This document shows, piece by piece, positions 26,007 through 31,547 of a stretch of 31,547 nt of DNA. The DNA is from DATDCV01 sp036524155. Lineage in GTDB: Bacteria > Verrucomicrobiota > Verrucomicrobiia > Limisphaerales > UBA8199. Within the stretch, counting starts at the first letter, position 1; each line of letters begins with the position of its first letter. A model generated the notes under the pieces. The model ran no database searches, was not told the origin of the DNA, and saw only the letters and a list, made by a program, of their open reading frames with translations. The DNA lies in assembly GCA_036524155.1 (NCBI GenBank), contig DATDCV010000664.1:1-31547 (forward strand), in the 5' to 3' direction. A program made the position numbers and the translations under genes.

Positions 26007-26559
26007 GGCGGTGCTCGTTACGGAACTGGCGGGAAGGGCAGGCCAACACTGCGCCAACCCGCTATGGTTTTGTAGGCAGGCGAGCAAAATTGGCGCATCT
26101 CCCTCGCCCACCCTTCGCCCTAAGCGCTTGGCGGGAAGGAATATCACTCCTGGCACGAAACCCGCTTTTGAACGTCCGGTGACCGGTGGTGTCCTAAACA
26201 TTGCAGCGTATCCGCTTGGTCTTGGGTCGGAGCGCCGAGCTGCGCTCGGCTTACACGCGGCCGTCGGCGCGGTTAAGCCGATTAAAAATCGGCGCTCCGG
26301 CCCAAGACTAAGCGGATACATTGCGGCGCTTTCCTGCGCTTGCTCAGGGTGCCGCCCAACCCTGTAACCTGGCAGCGACACAAATTTGATTATCGAGGAA
26401 TAAGAGCTCAATTCGATGCGTCAGGTGCGGAGGCGCATGGGGACAACTACCCATATGGTGGGGCTGTCCTTTCTGATATTTGCCACCATGTCACGCCGCA
26501 GGCCGTTCCGTTATTTGGTTGCCAACACAAACTCAAACGTCAATCCTAACTGCGCGAAT
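26007..26559. other. 553-bp intergenic region upstream of the sigma factor gene, holding an inverted REP-like doublet
   Basis: No gene is supportable here. A minus-strand open frame (25551-26411) overlaps sppA and looks like a shadow. The sigma-factor frame is open back to 26416, but its first ~48 codons look unlike sigma-70 N-termini. The region contains the inverted doublet described separately at 26208-26319. No -35/-10 pair is convincing, though the AT-rich stretch near 26379-26404 could hold one. Confidence 0.6.
26208..26319. repeat. Inverted REP-like doublet with GGAG-flanked hairpins
   Basis: Two 31-nt arms at 26208-26238 and 26289-26319 are reverse complements at 29 of 31 positions, with a 50-nt interior. 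On the plus strand GGAG (26229-26232) is followed by the hairpin GCCGAGC-TGC-GCTCGGC (26234-26250). On the minus strand GGAG (complement of 26295-26298) is followed by a hairpin GCCGAT-TTTTA-ATCGGC (26293 down to 26277). GGAG or GTAG at the foot of a hairpin, in inverted pairs, is the layout of RAYT-associated REP doublets (BIME-like). The element can fold either as two hairpins or as one long stem. Confidence 0.85.
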
Positions 26560-27678
26560 ATGGTTGCCCACAGCAAAAACTATAAGCCTGAGCGCCGCAA
26601 ACCTCGTAGGCGTGACCGCGCTCATACCCGCCCGGGGAAGGGGCGGGCACCGTTGCTCCGGTTGCTACCGGGCAGACCACGAGTCCAGGAGGAACTGCCG
26701 AAGGATGAGGACGAGCCAAAGCCGGAGGATCTTGCCAAGGAAGAGGAGGCTCTTAAGGCTGAGGAGGCCGCAGAAGTTGCTGCCAACCCTGCAGCTCGCG
26801 GAACCGAAGGGGGTGAAGAACACCTCGAGCCGCGCGGGCGCGAGCGATCGTCCTATGACGGTGACACCGCCATCAAGCTTTACCTGCGCGAAATCGGCCA
26901 GGTAAAGCTGCTTACCCCCCAGGAGGAGATTGAACTCGCGGCGCGCATCAAGAAGGGTGACAAGAAGGCTCGCGAGCAGATGATCAAGGCGAACCTGCGC
27001 CTGGTGGTGAAGATCGCGCGTGATTACGAGGGGATCGGCCTGCCTTTGCTGGACCTAATCAGCGAAGGCAACATCGGCCTGATGAAGGCCGTCGAGCGCT
27101 TTGACCCCGCCAAGGGTGGCAAGCTCTCCACTTATGGTTCCTGGTGGATCAAGCAATCCATCAAACGTGCGCTGGCTAACCAATCCAAGACCATCCGGTT
27201 GCCGGTGCACCTGGTGGACAAGATCTCGAAAATGCGCCGCACTGCAATGCGGCTGCAGGAGGAGTTAGGACGCGAGCCCACCGACGACGAACTGGGCGAG
27301 GAACTGGGCATAACCGCCTCGCGGGTCGCCCAGATGCGCATGGCCGCCATTCGCCCTGCCTCCCTGGACGCGCCGATCGGCGATGAGGACTCCAACAACT
27401 TCGCCGAAGTCGTCCAGGACGAAAGCGCCGACACCCCCTACGAACAACTCGAGGAAAAGACGGTCACCCGGATGCTCCAGGAGATGGTCAAAACCCTCGA
27501 TCCTCGCGAAGCCACTATCCTCCGCGCCCGGTTTGGGCTCGACGGCGGCCCCCAGAAAACGCTCGAAGAGGTTGGCCAGAAGTTCGGCGTCACGCGCGAG
27601 CGCGTGCGCCAAATCCAGAATATCGCTCTGAAGAAGCTGCGGAAAATGATCGAGAAGATGGAGACCACAAAAACCTAG
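26560..27678 (+). CDS. RNA polymerase sigma-70 factor (group 1/2, RpoD/SigA-like)
   Basis: This directs core RNA polymerase to promoters. I start at ATG 26560 (372 aa); the frame is open to 26416 but the earlier residues look unlike sigma N-termini. The N-terminal ~100 residues are basic then acidic, with no recognisable region 1.1. Region 1.2 starts at about residue 102 (DTAIKLYLREIGQVKLLTPQ). Regions 2.1-2.4 include LISEGNIGLMKAVERFDP and LSTYGSWWIKQSIKRAL. Region 3 has PVHLVDKISKMRR and region 4.2 the helix-turn-helix TLEEVGQKFGVTRERVRQI (about 334-355). The TYGSWWIKQSIKRAL version of region 2.3/2.4 differs from the usual TYATWWIRQAITRA. It could be the primary sigma or a paralogous group 2 factor; the short N-terminus slightly favours the latter. 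Confidence 0.9.
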   Translation: MVAHSKNYKPERRKPRRRDRAHTRPGKGRAPLLRLLPGRPRVQEELPKDEDEPKPEDLAKEEEALKAEEAAEVAANPAARGTEGGEEHLEPRGRERSSYDGDTAIKLYLREIGQVKLLTPQEEIELAARIKKGDKKAREQMIKANLRLVVKIARDYEGIGLPLLDLISEGNIGLMKAVERFDPAKGGKLSTYGSWWIKQSIKRALANQSKTIRLPVHLVDKISKMRRTAMRLQEELGREPTDDELGEELGITASRVAQMRMAAIRPASLDAPIGDEDSNNFAEVVQDESADTPYEQLEEKTVTRMLQEMVKTLDPREATILRARFGLDGGPQKTLEEVGQKFGVTRERVRQIQNIALKKLRKMIEKMETTKT

Positions 27679-27744
27679 GGTCCATCGGGCTTGAGAGTCG
27701 CCTGAGCCGGACTTCGGCCGGTGCTAGCTCTTGTGTTTGCCTGT

Positions 27745-27756
27745 CGGTAATTACCG
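27745..27756. promoter_or_regulatory. Perfect 12-bp palindrome upstream of apt
   Basis: CGGTAATTACCG is perfectly self-complementary and lies 55 nt before the apt start and 67 nt after the sigma-factor stop. Nothing else in this gap looks like a strong terminator or promoter. It might be an operator or a chance palindrome. Confidence 0.25.
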
Positions 27757-27811
27757 CTTTGACCTGTCACTTTGCGTTGAGTGAACGCACGTCCATCGAA
27801 CCTAACGACCT

Positions 27812-28357
27812 ATGCTCACAGCCCCCAGTCCGTCGCCCGGCCTGGCCGAGATCGCCAGCGCCATCAGAAACATACCCGATTTCCCCAAACCGGGGATTCA
27901 GTTTAAAGACATTACCCCGGTGCTGTCCGATGCCGGCCTGTTTGCGCGCACCATCGAATTATTGACCGCTCCCTTCACGCGCGGAACGGTTGATGCGGTT
28001 GTAGGCATTGACGCCCGCGGTTTCATTTTTGCCGCAGCCGCAGCCCTCAGGTTGCATGCCGGGTTTATCCCAATCCGGAAGAAAGGCAAGTTGCCGTTCC
28101 ACACCTACGAGCAGTCATACGAGTTGGAATACGGGACGGCGACGGTCGCGATGCACACCGACGCTCTTCGTCGTGGCAGCCGTGTTTTGTTGCTCGACGA
28201 CCTGTTGGCGACCGGCGGCACCGCCGCGGCTGCCGCCGCACTGGTTCAAAAGGTTGGCGCGGAGATTCTCGAGATCTCGTTCCTCATTGAACTCGGCTTT
28301 CTCAAGGGCCGCCAGAAGTTGGCTGGCTTGCCCGTGCGTTCGTTAGTGGTTTTCTGA
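27812..28357 (+). CDS. apt: Adenine phosphoribosyltransferase
   Basis: This type I phosphoribosyltransferase (181 aa) salvages adenine to AMP with PRPP. The N-terminal hood IRNIPDFPKPGIQFKDITPVL is typical for Apt, as is the PRPP-binding motif VLLLDDLLATGGTAAAA (residues about 125-141) with its two acidic residues and the TGGT loop. IDARGFIF (about residues 69-76), which carries the ribose/purine contacts, and RKKGKLPF are also present. The length fits the family (170-185 aa). It follows the sigma factor with a 133-bp gap and may have its own promoter, though none is clear. The stop at 28357 is followed by the convergent pectate-lyase-like gene 66 bp away. Confidence 0.93.
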   Translation: MLTAPSPSPGLAEIASAIRNIPDFPKPGIQFKDITPVLSDAGLFARTIELLTAPFTRGTVDAVVGIDARGFIFAAAAALRLHAGFIPIRKKGKLPFHTYEQSYELEYGTATVAMHTDALRRGSRVLLLDDLLATGGTAAAAAALVQKVGAEILEISFLIELGFLKGRQKLAGLPVRSLVVF

Positions 28358-28423
28358 AACAGCGGACGTTTGGATTCGACCGACGCCGGGATCAGCCCTC
28401 CCGGGTCGAAGAATATCTGATCA

Positions 28424-30742
28424 TTACCGGCGAATCTGAACAAGTTTGCCCCCTGCGCCGGCGACCCGGAGCCGCGTAATCTGGACGTCGGTCACTCCAG
28501 CGGGCCTGTTTGTGAGCGGTTCGATACGCACCGACCGTAACTGCCGCAGTGAGTTGCGGATGAAAGACTCATCAGGCTCCGCGCCGACCTGTTTGGCGTG
28601 GATGTTCGGTATTTGCCCGGTCTTGTCACCCCAGTAGTTGCAGTTTGCCAGCGCTGCCTGCGCGGCGGGCTTGGAGCTGTCGGCCCAGACGTTTTCCGCG
28701 GTGACATCCGCTTTCGCCATGTTGAAAGAGTTGCAGAGGCACAAAAAACGGCAGTTCGCGCCCTCGCCCGCAACATCCAGCCGGTAGATTTGCTGGCCGA
28801 TATTGTTGGCCAGAAACGCGAACGTGCCGGAGAAGCCGGCGAGGCTAAGAAGAGCGTTGCGGGTGTTGACGGCCCAAGGCATGGCCGCGACAGTCAGCAC
28901 GCCCGATCTCCCGGCCAGGTCGACAAAAGGTGAAGGATATTCCCAGTCGGATTCGTACCAATACGCCTCCGCAACAAGCCTCCCGCCCTCGGTCACCTCG
29001 AAGAGTTGTCGGCCGTGACTCGATGCCCCCGACAGGACATTCACCTGGCCTGGCGCCTCGCGGTCGGCGGAGAGCAGCGGCCCTCCTCGAACCGAGATAC
29101 CGTGGTGGCACTCGCTCAATCCTCCACACAGCAGCGTGACGTCGCTCGACTCGACTCCGTCGACAAAAACCGCGTAATCGCAAAATTTGTCGGGCGTTCC
29201 TCCCGTGCCGGAAAGGTTTAGCTGGTTGGCATAAACGCGCCCGCCCGGTTGATCTGCGTGTGTGACAATAAGGCCGTTGGGGGCGTTGATGCCGAAATCG
29301 CGAAGCGCCGCCCGGCTTGGCCCCTCGAGGCGCAGCAAAGCTTCGGCGGAACTGCCATTCCACGTGAGTGTGGTCCCATTTTCACCCGGGCCATCCCCTA
29401 CGAGTTGAATGTCCTTCCCCGACGGGATGGTGACGGTGCGGTTCAGGGAAAAAGTACCGCGCGGGATGTGAACGACCGGCCTGCTGCCCCGGGGTTCGGA
29501 ACACGCGGCGTCGATTTCCGCCTGCAGCGTTCGGGCATCGTCACCGCTGCCGGGCCGGAATTCAAAGACCTTGCGGAGACGCTTTGCCGGTGTCCTGGGC
29601 AGCTTGAGCTCTGGCCTGCGGTTGGCGGAAGCGGCTTCCAGGAATTCCGTGTCGATCACCCGGTAACGGCCTTTGCGCGCGTCGGCGGCGGTCACATCCA
29701 CCGGGTTCTTCACGTTCGAGCGATTGCCGAGCAGCAATTGGTCGCCGGCCGCCAGGTAAATCGGACGACGGCTGTCACCGGGAGTTTCGGTCACGATAGT
29801 ATTGTCGATCAGCACTTGTGAGCCGGCATTCCCGGTGCGCATGGCGAAGGGCCCGGTGAAGTCGTAAACGCGGTTGTTCTGAACGAGCATCGGGCTGGGC
29901 CAGGTGTGGCCCACCATGTCGAAGAAGCACTTTGAGCCTACCGACACATTGTTGACCCAGGCGAAGACGCAGAGGTTGTCGGCCCGCAGGTCCCGTTGTT
30001 TCGAGCGAAGGAATACGTTTTCATAAGCGTGGTAACCGCCCATGACGTTGTAGATGCCGTTGGCGCAATCCTCGAACAGGCAATGCCAAACGTAGATATC
30101 GAGGCTGTTGAAGTTGACGGTGGCGACGCCCGCGCTCGAGCAGCGGAAAAACCGGCAGCGCAGCACGGCGTGCTCAGCCTGGCCGGCATCGCCGCGGCCG
30201 CCCGCGAAGGAGACGCCGGTCTTCACGTCCTTGAAAATCAGGTCGCTGAGTTCGCAATAAGTGGAGAAGCTCCCGTCTCGCATGAGGCCAACTCCGGCGG
30301 TACCTTTGCCGTCGAAGGTTAAACGGCTGAGCTTGCAGTACCACGCGTCGAGGTTGACCATGTTCCTGCCCGCTGGACCGTCCCAGATGAGAGTCGTGTT
30401 TGCGGGGTCCTCGCCCACAATACTGAAACCCAGATAATCAGCGTGCCGTCCTCGCTTCGTTTCCAGCGGCGCGGTGAGCCGATACGTTCCCGCCGGAACA
30501 TACAAAACCGACCAATCGATCTCAGGCATCGGCTTGAGCGCGTCCAGGGCCCGCTGCCAGGCCGCCGTGTCGTCGGTGACGCCGTCTCCTTTCGCGCCAA
30601 AATCCCGACGCAGGTTTTTCCAGCTTGCGAACGGCCCGACAAATTCCTCAGCAGTTTCGTAGAACTCAACGGTTGGAGATGCCCCTCGGACCACTTGGGC
30701 AACGAAGACAAGCAGTACGGCAGCAGGAGGGATAAACTTCAT
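28424..30742 (-). CDS. Secreted double pectate-lyase-3/beta-helix protein
   Basis: I start at ATG 30742 (772 aa), because MKFIPPAAVLLVFVAQVVRG is a good signal peptide (cleaved near RG-ASP); the frame is open to 30868 but the extra residues are not signal-like. The first beta-helix domain (about residues 40-380) begins with DFGAKGDGVTDDTAAWQRAL, the hallmark of Pectate_lyase_3 (PF12708). It continues with repeated Asn-rich beta-helix turns such as NFNSLDIYVWHCLFEDCANGIYN. A second helix-type region (about 410-740) starts with ARTLQAEIDAACSEPRGSRPVVHIPRGTFSLN, a similar opening. The protein therefore has two tandem beta-helices. The catalytic set cannot be assigned by eye, so a polysaccharide lyase, hydrolase or non-catalytic polysaccharide-binding protein are all possible. 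It has no operon partner in view. Confidence 0.8.
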   Translation of the reverse strand: MKFIPPAAVLLVFVAQVVRGASPTVEFYETAEEFVGPFASWKNLRRDFGAKGDGVTDDTAAWQRALDALKPMPEIDWSVLYVPAGTYRLTAPLETKRGRHADYLGFSIVGEDPANTTLIWDGPAGRNMVNLDAWYCKLSRLTFDGKGTAGVGLMRDGSFSTYCELSDLIFKDVKTGVSFAGGRGDAGQAEHAVLRCRFFRCSSAGVATVNFNSLDIYVWHCLFEDCANGIYNVMGGYHAYENVFLRSKQRDLRADNLCVFAWVNNVSVGSKCFFDMVGHTWPSPMLVQNNRVYDFTGPFAMRTGNAGSQVLIDNTIVTETPGDSRRPIYLAAGDQLLLGNRSNVKNPVDVTAADARKGRYRVIDTEFLEAASANRRPELKLPRTPAKRLRKVFEFRPGSGDDARTLQAEIDAACSEPRGSRPVVHIPRGTFSLNRTVTIPSGKDIQLVGDGPGENGTTLTWNGSSAEALLRLEGPSRAALRDFGINAPNGLIVTHADQPGGRVYANQLNLSGTGGTPDKFCDYAVFVDGVESSDVTLLCGGLSECHHGISVRGGPLLSADREAPGQVNVLSGASSHGRQLFEVTEGGRLVAEAYWYESDWEYPSPFVDLAGRSGVLTVAAMPWAVNTRNALLSLAGFSGTFAFLANNIGQQIYRLDVAGEGANCRFLCLCNSFNMAKADVTAENVWADSSKPAAQAALANCNYWGDKTGQIPNIHAKQVGAEPDESFIRNSLRQLRSVRIEPLTNRPAGVTDVQITRLRVAGAGGKLVQIRR

Positions 30743-30970
30743 ATTGAATCTTGCTTTCGCAGTTACGCGAATCCGGGCGGATGTCGAGTCGAAAAACCCG
30801 GCGCACACCTGGCGACGGGTCGCTTTAGAGCGTCGCAGGTTGCAGTCGCTCGCAACGAAACAGGGCAAGGGCCTCGTCTCCCCGTCCCTCTGCCACCAAC
30901 CCGCGGATTGGCGGGAAAAACGGGAATTCTCTCGACGGTTGTGCTGCGTAGGGCTCGGGGTGGCGACACT

Positions 30971-31087
30971 CTAACGAATAAAGTCTTGCCGATCCACATC
31001 GCCCAGGAAAACGTCCTCGCGCCGGTCGCCCCGGCTCATGGTGTGATAGATCGCACCTGGATACTGGACCCGGATTTTCCGTGGCAT
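30971..31087 (-). pseudogene. Truncated REP-associated tyrosine transposase (RAYT, Y1 superfamily), N-terminal fragment
   Basis: On the minus strand an ATG at 31087 opens a 38-codon frame ending in a TAG at 30971. It encodes MPRKIRVQYPGAIYHTMSRG and then DRREDVFLGDVDRQDFIR. This is the conserved N-terminus of RAYT-type transposases (Y1_Tnp/IS200-like), typically (I/L)R(I/V)xYPGA(I/V)YHVxxRGxxRxxIFxxDxDRxxF. The frame stops where the family normally continues into the HUH motif and catalytic Tyr, which are absent, so this is a relic. No IS ends or duplicated target sites are visible around it. Its presence supports a RAYT source for the GGAG/GTAG palindromes in this window. Confidence 0.75.
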
Positions 31088-31260
31088 AGAGGCATTAGAT
31101 CGGAAACACCACGCCAAGACAAGCTCAATATCTATTAATGTGCTGCGTTGACCCCTTTCCGGGTGGTGCGGGGCGGGCTGAAGGTTGCAGGTTGAAGGTT
31201 CGCTGGCGGCGGGCGAGGTCTCGGCGATTAGCGGGTTAGTGAATTAGTGAATCAGCGAGA

Positions 31261-31306
31261 CGGAGCCGTGGGAGGACACCGGGTGGCCTGAGACCCAGCG
31301 GCTCCG
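31261..31306. repeat. Imperfect hairpin, 46 nt
   Basis: CGGAGCCGTGGG (31261-31272) pairs with CCCAGCGGCTCCG (31294-31306), with one bulged G. The interior contains a further short complementarity (AGG-CACC against GGTG-CCT). No T-run follows it, so a terminator is unlikely. It lies upstream of the RAYT remnant and could be a structured RNA or a degenerate palindromic repeat. Confidence 0.5.
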
Positions 31307-31363
31307 ACAATTCCCGATGCCGGTGCCTGGTGATTCCAACTGTATAAATGTCAAAGAGCATCA

Positions 31364-31394
31364 GCGCCTCTCGAGGCCGCGAGGCCCGAGGCGC
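31364..31394. repeat. Short hairpin with 7-bp stem
   Basis: GCGCCTC at 31364-31370 is the reverse complement of GAGGCGC at 31388-31394, with a G+C-rich 17-nt loop that contains more partial complementarity. It is a second structured stretch in the window's noncoding end. Confidence 0.4.
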
Positions 31395-31495
31395 AATCAC
31401 GGAGACACTTTAGCGCGGGGCCGATGCCGAGTCTTCTTTGTGGAAATGGGTTTGTATTAAGAAAGGGAGGGTGTCCGCGGGGGGGCACTTTATTT

Positions 31496-31545
31496 GTTAT
31501 CTGGCGTTATCTGGCGTCATCTAGCGTTATGCAGCGTTAGTGGTA
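31496..31545. repeat. Degenerate 10-bp tandem repeat (about five units)
   Basis: The units are GTTATCTGGC, GTTATCTGGC, GTCATCTAGC, GTTATGCAGC and GTTAGTGGTA (10 nt each). The first two are identical and later ones decay progressively. It continues to within 2 nt of the window edge, so the array's end is uncertain. It has no spacer and a 10-bp period, so it is not CRISPR. Confidence 0.75.
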
Positions 31546-31547
31546 AC

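Larger units (their letters stand above)
30743..31547. other. 805-bp noncoding region at the window end: transposase remnant and repeats
   Basis: No intact gene is visible. The region contains a truncated RAYT (30971-31087), two hairpins (31261-31306 and 31364-31394) and a degenerate 10-bp tandem repeat (31496-31545), each listed separately. A plus-strand open frame (30443-31138) overlaps the beta-helix gene and looks like a shadow. The rest, including 31140-31260 with its GAAGGTT and TAGTGAATTAGTGAATCAG short repeats, holds nothing I can assign. Confidence 0.6.

Noticed and set aside
25551..26411. Minus-strand open frame (286 aa) through the 3' end of sppA and the intergenic region
   Set aside because: It overlaps the SppA coding end and runs through the inverted repeat; no domain is recognisable.
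30443..31138. Plus-strand open frame (231 aa) across the beta-helix gene start and the RAYT relic
   Set aside because: The RAYT-like reading lies on the opposite strand, and the beta-helix signal peptide supports the minus strand.
31496..31545. CRISPR array or integron attC site
   Set aside because: Units are contiguous 10-mers without spacers and there is no integrase or cas gene; the attC core sites are not satisfied.
1..31547. tRNA, rRNA or tmRNA genes
   Set aside because: Reading for T-arm GTTCGA-type motifs with matching acceptor stems found only coding sequence; no RNA gene could be supported.

Overview
The window is a stretch of bacterial chromosome of high G+C content, with no plasmid or phage hallmark. 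Its gene repertoire suggests the phylum Verrucomicrobiota, perhaps near Pedosphaera/Limisphaerales. The pointers are a large DUF2723 membrane protein with a TPR tail, a secreted Ig-like/lectin-like protein ending in a 'SRLFFGLGQ'-type C-terminus, secreted carbohydrate-active proteins, weak Shine-Dalgarno sites, and RAYT/REP-type palindromes. This placement is inference from gene content; no rRNA or tRNA gene was seen.

Layout. Positions 1-3336 (+) hold the 3' part of a YncE/phosphoesterase-type gene, a signal peptidase I and an EamA/YddG-like exporter. A 900-aa secreted glycoside-hydrolase-like protein (-) and an APC permease (+) diverge around a perfect 27-bp inverted repeat at 6129-6211. From 19341 down to 7721 almost everything is on the minus strand: HtrA protease, RluA-type pseudouridine synthase, a small acidic protein, a 1062-aa Ig/lectin-like protein, Pta, HisC, ArgA-type acetylglutamate synthase (start overlaps the hisC stop), an outer-membrane beta-barrel protein and a CoaB-like flavoprotein domain. 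From 19556 to 28357 the plus strand carries a coiled-coil/zinc-ribbon protein, a 1410-aa DUF2723/TPR protein, SppA, a primary-type sigma-70 factor and Apt. A two-domain pectate-lyase-like beta-helix protein (-) follows. The last ~800 bp is noncoding and repeat-rich, with a truncated REP-associated tyrosine transposase (RAYT).

How the genes fit together. Housekeeping functions (arginine and histidine synthesis, acetyl-phosphate metabolism, adenine salvage, transcription initiation, rRNA/tRNA modification) are mixed with envelope protein processing (LepB, SppA, HtrA) and exported polysaccharide-active or adhesive proteins, as in a polysaccharide-degrading heterotroph.

The most notable signal is noncoding. 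Three intergenic inverted doublets (1470-1582, 6129-6211, 26208-26319) have arms of 27-31 nt and spacers of 29-55 nt, but unrelated sequences. The 26208-26319 doublet has a GGAG tetranucleotide at the foot of a hairpin on each side, and the 6129-6211 doublet has GTAG. That is the arrangement known for REP sequences mobilised by RAYT transposases, and a RAYT remnant lies at 30971-31087. I found no obvious undescribed multi-gene defence or biosynthetic system.
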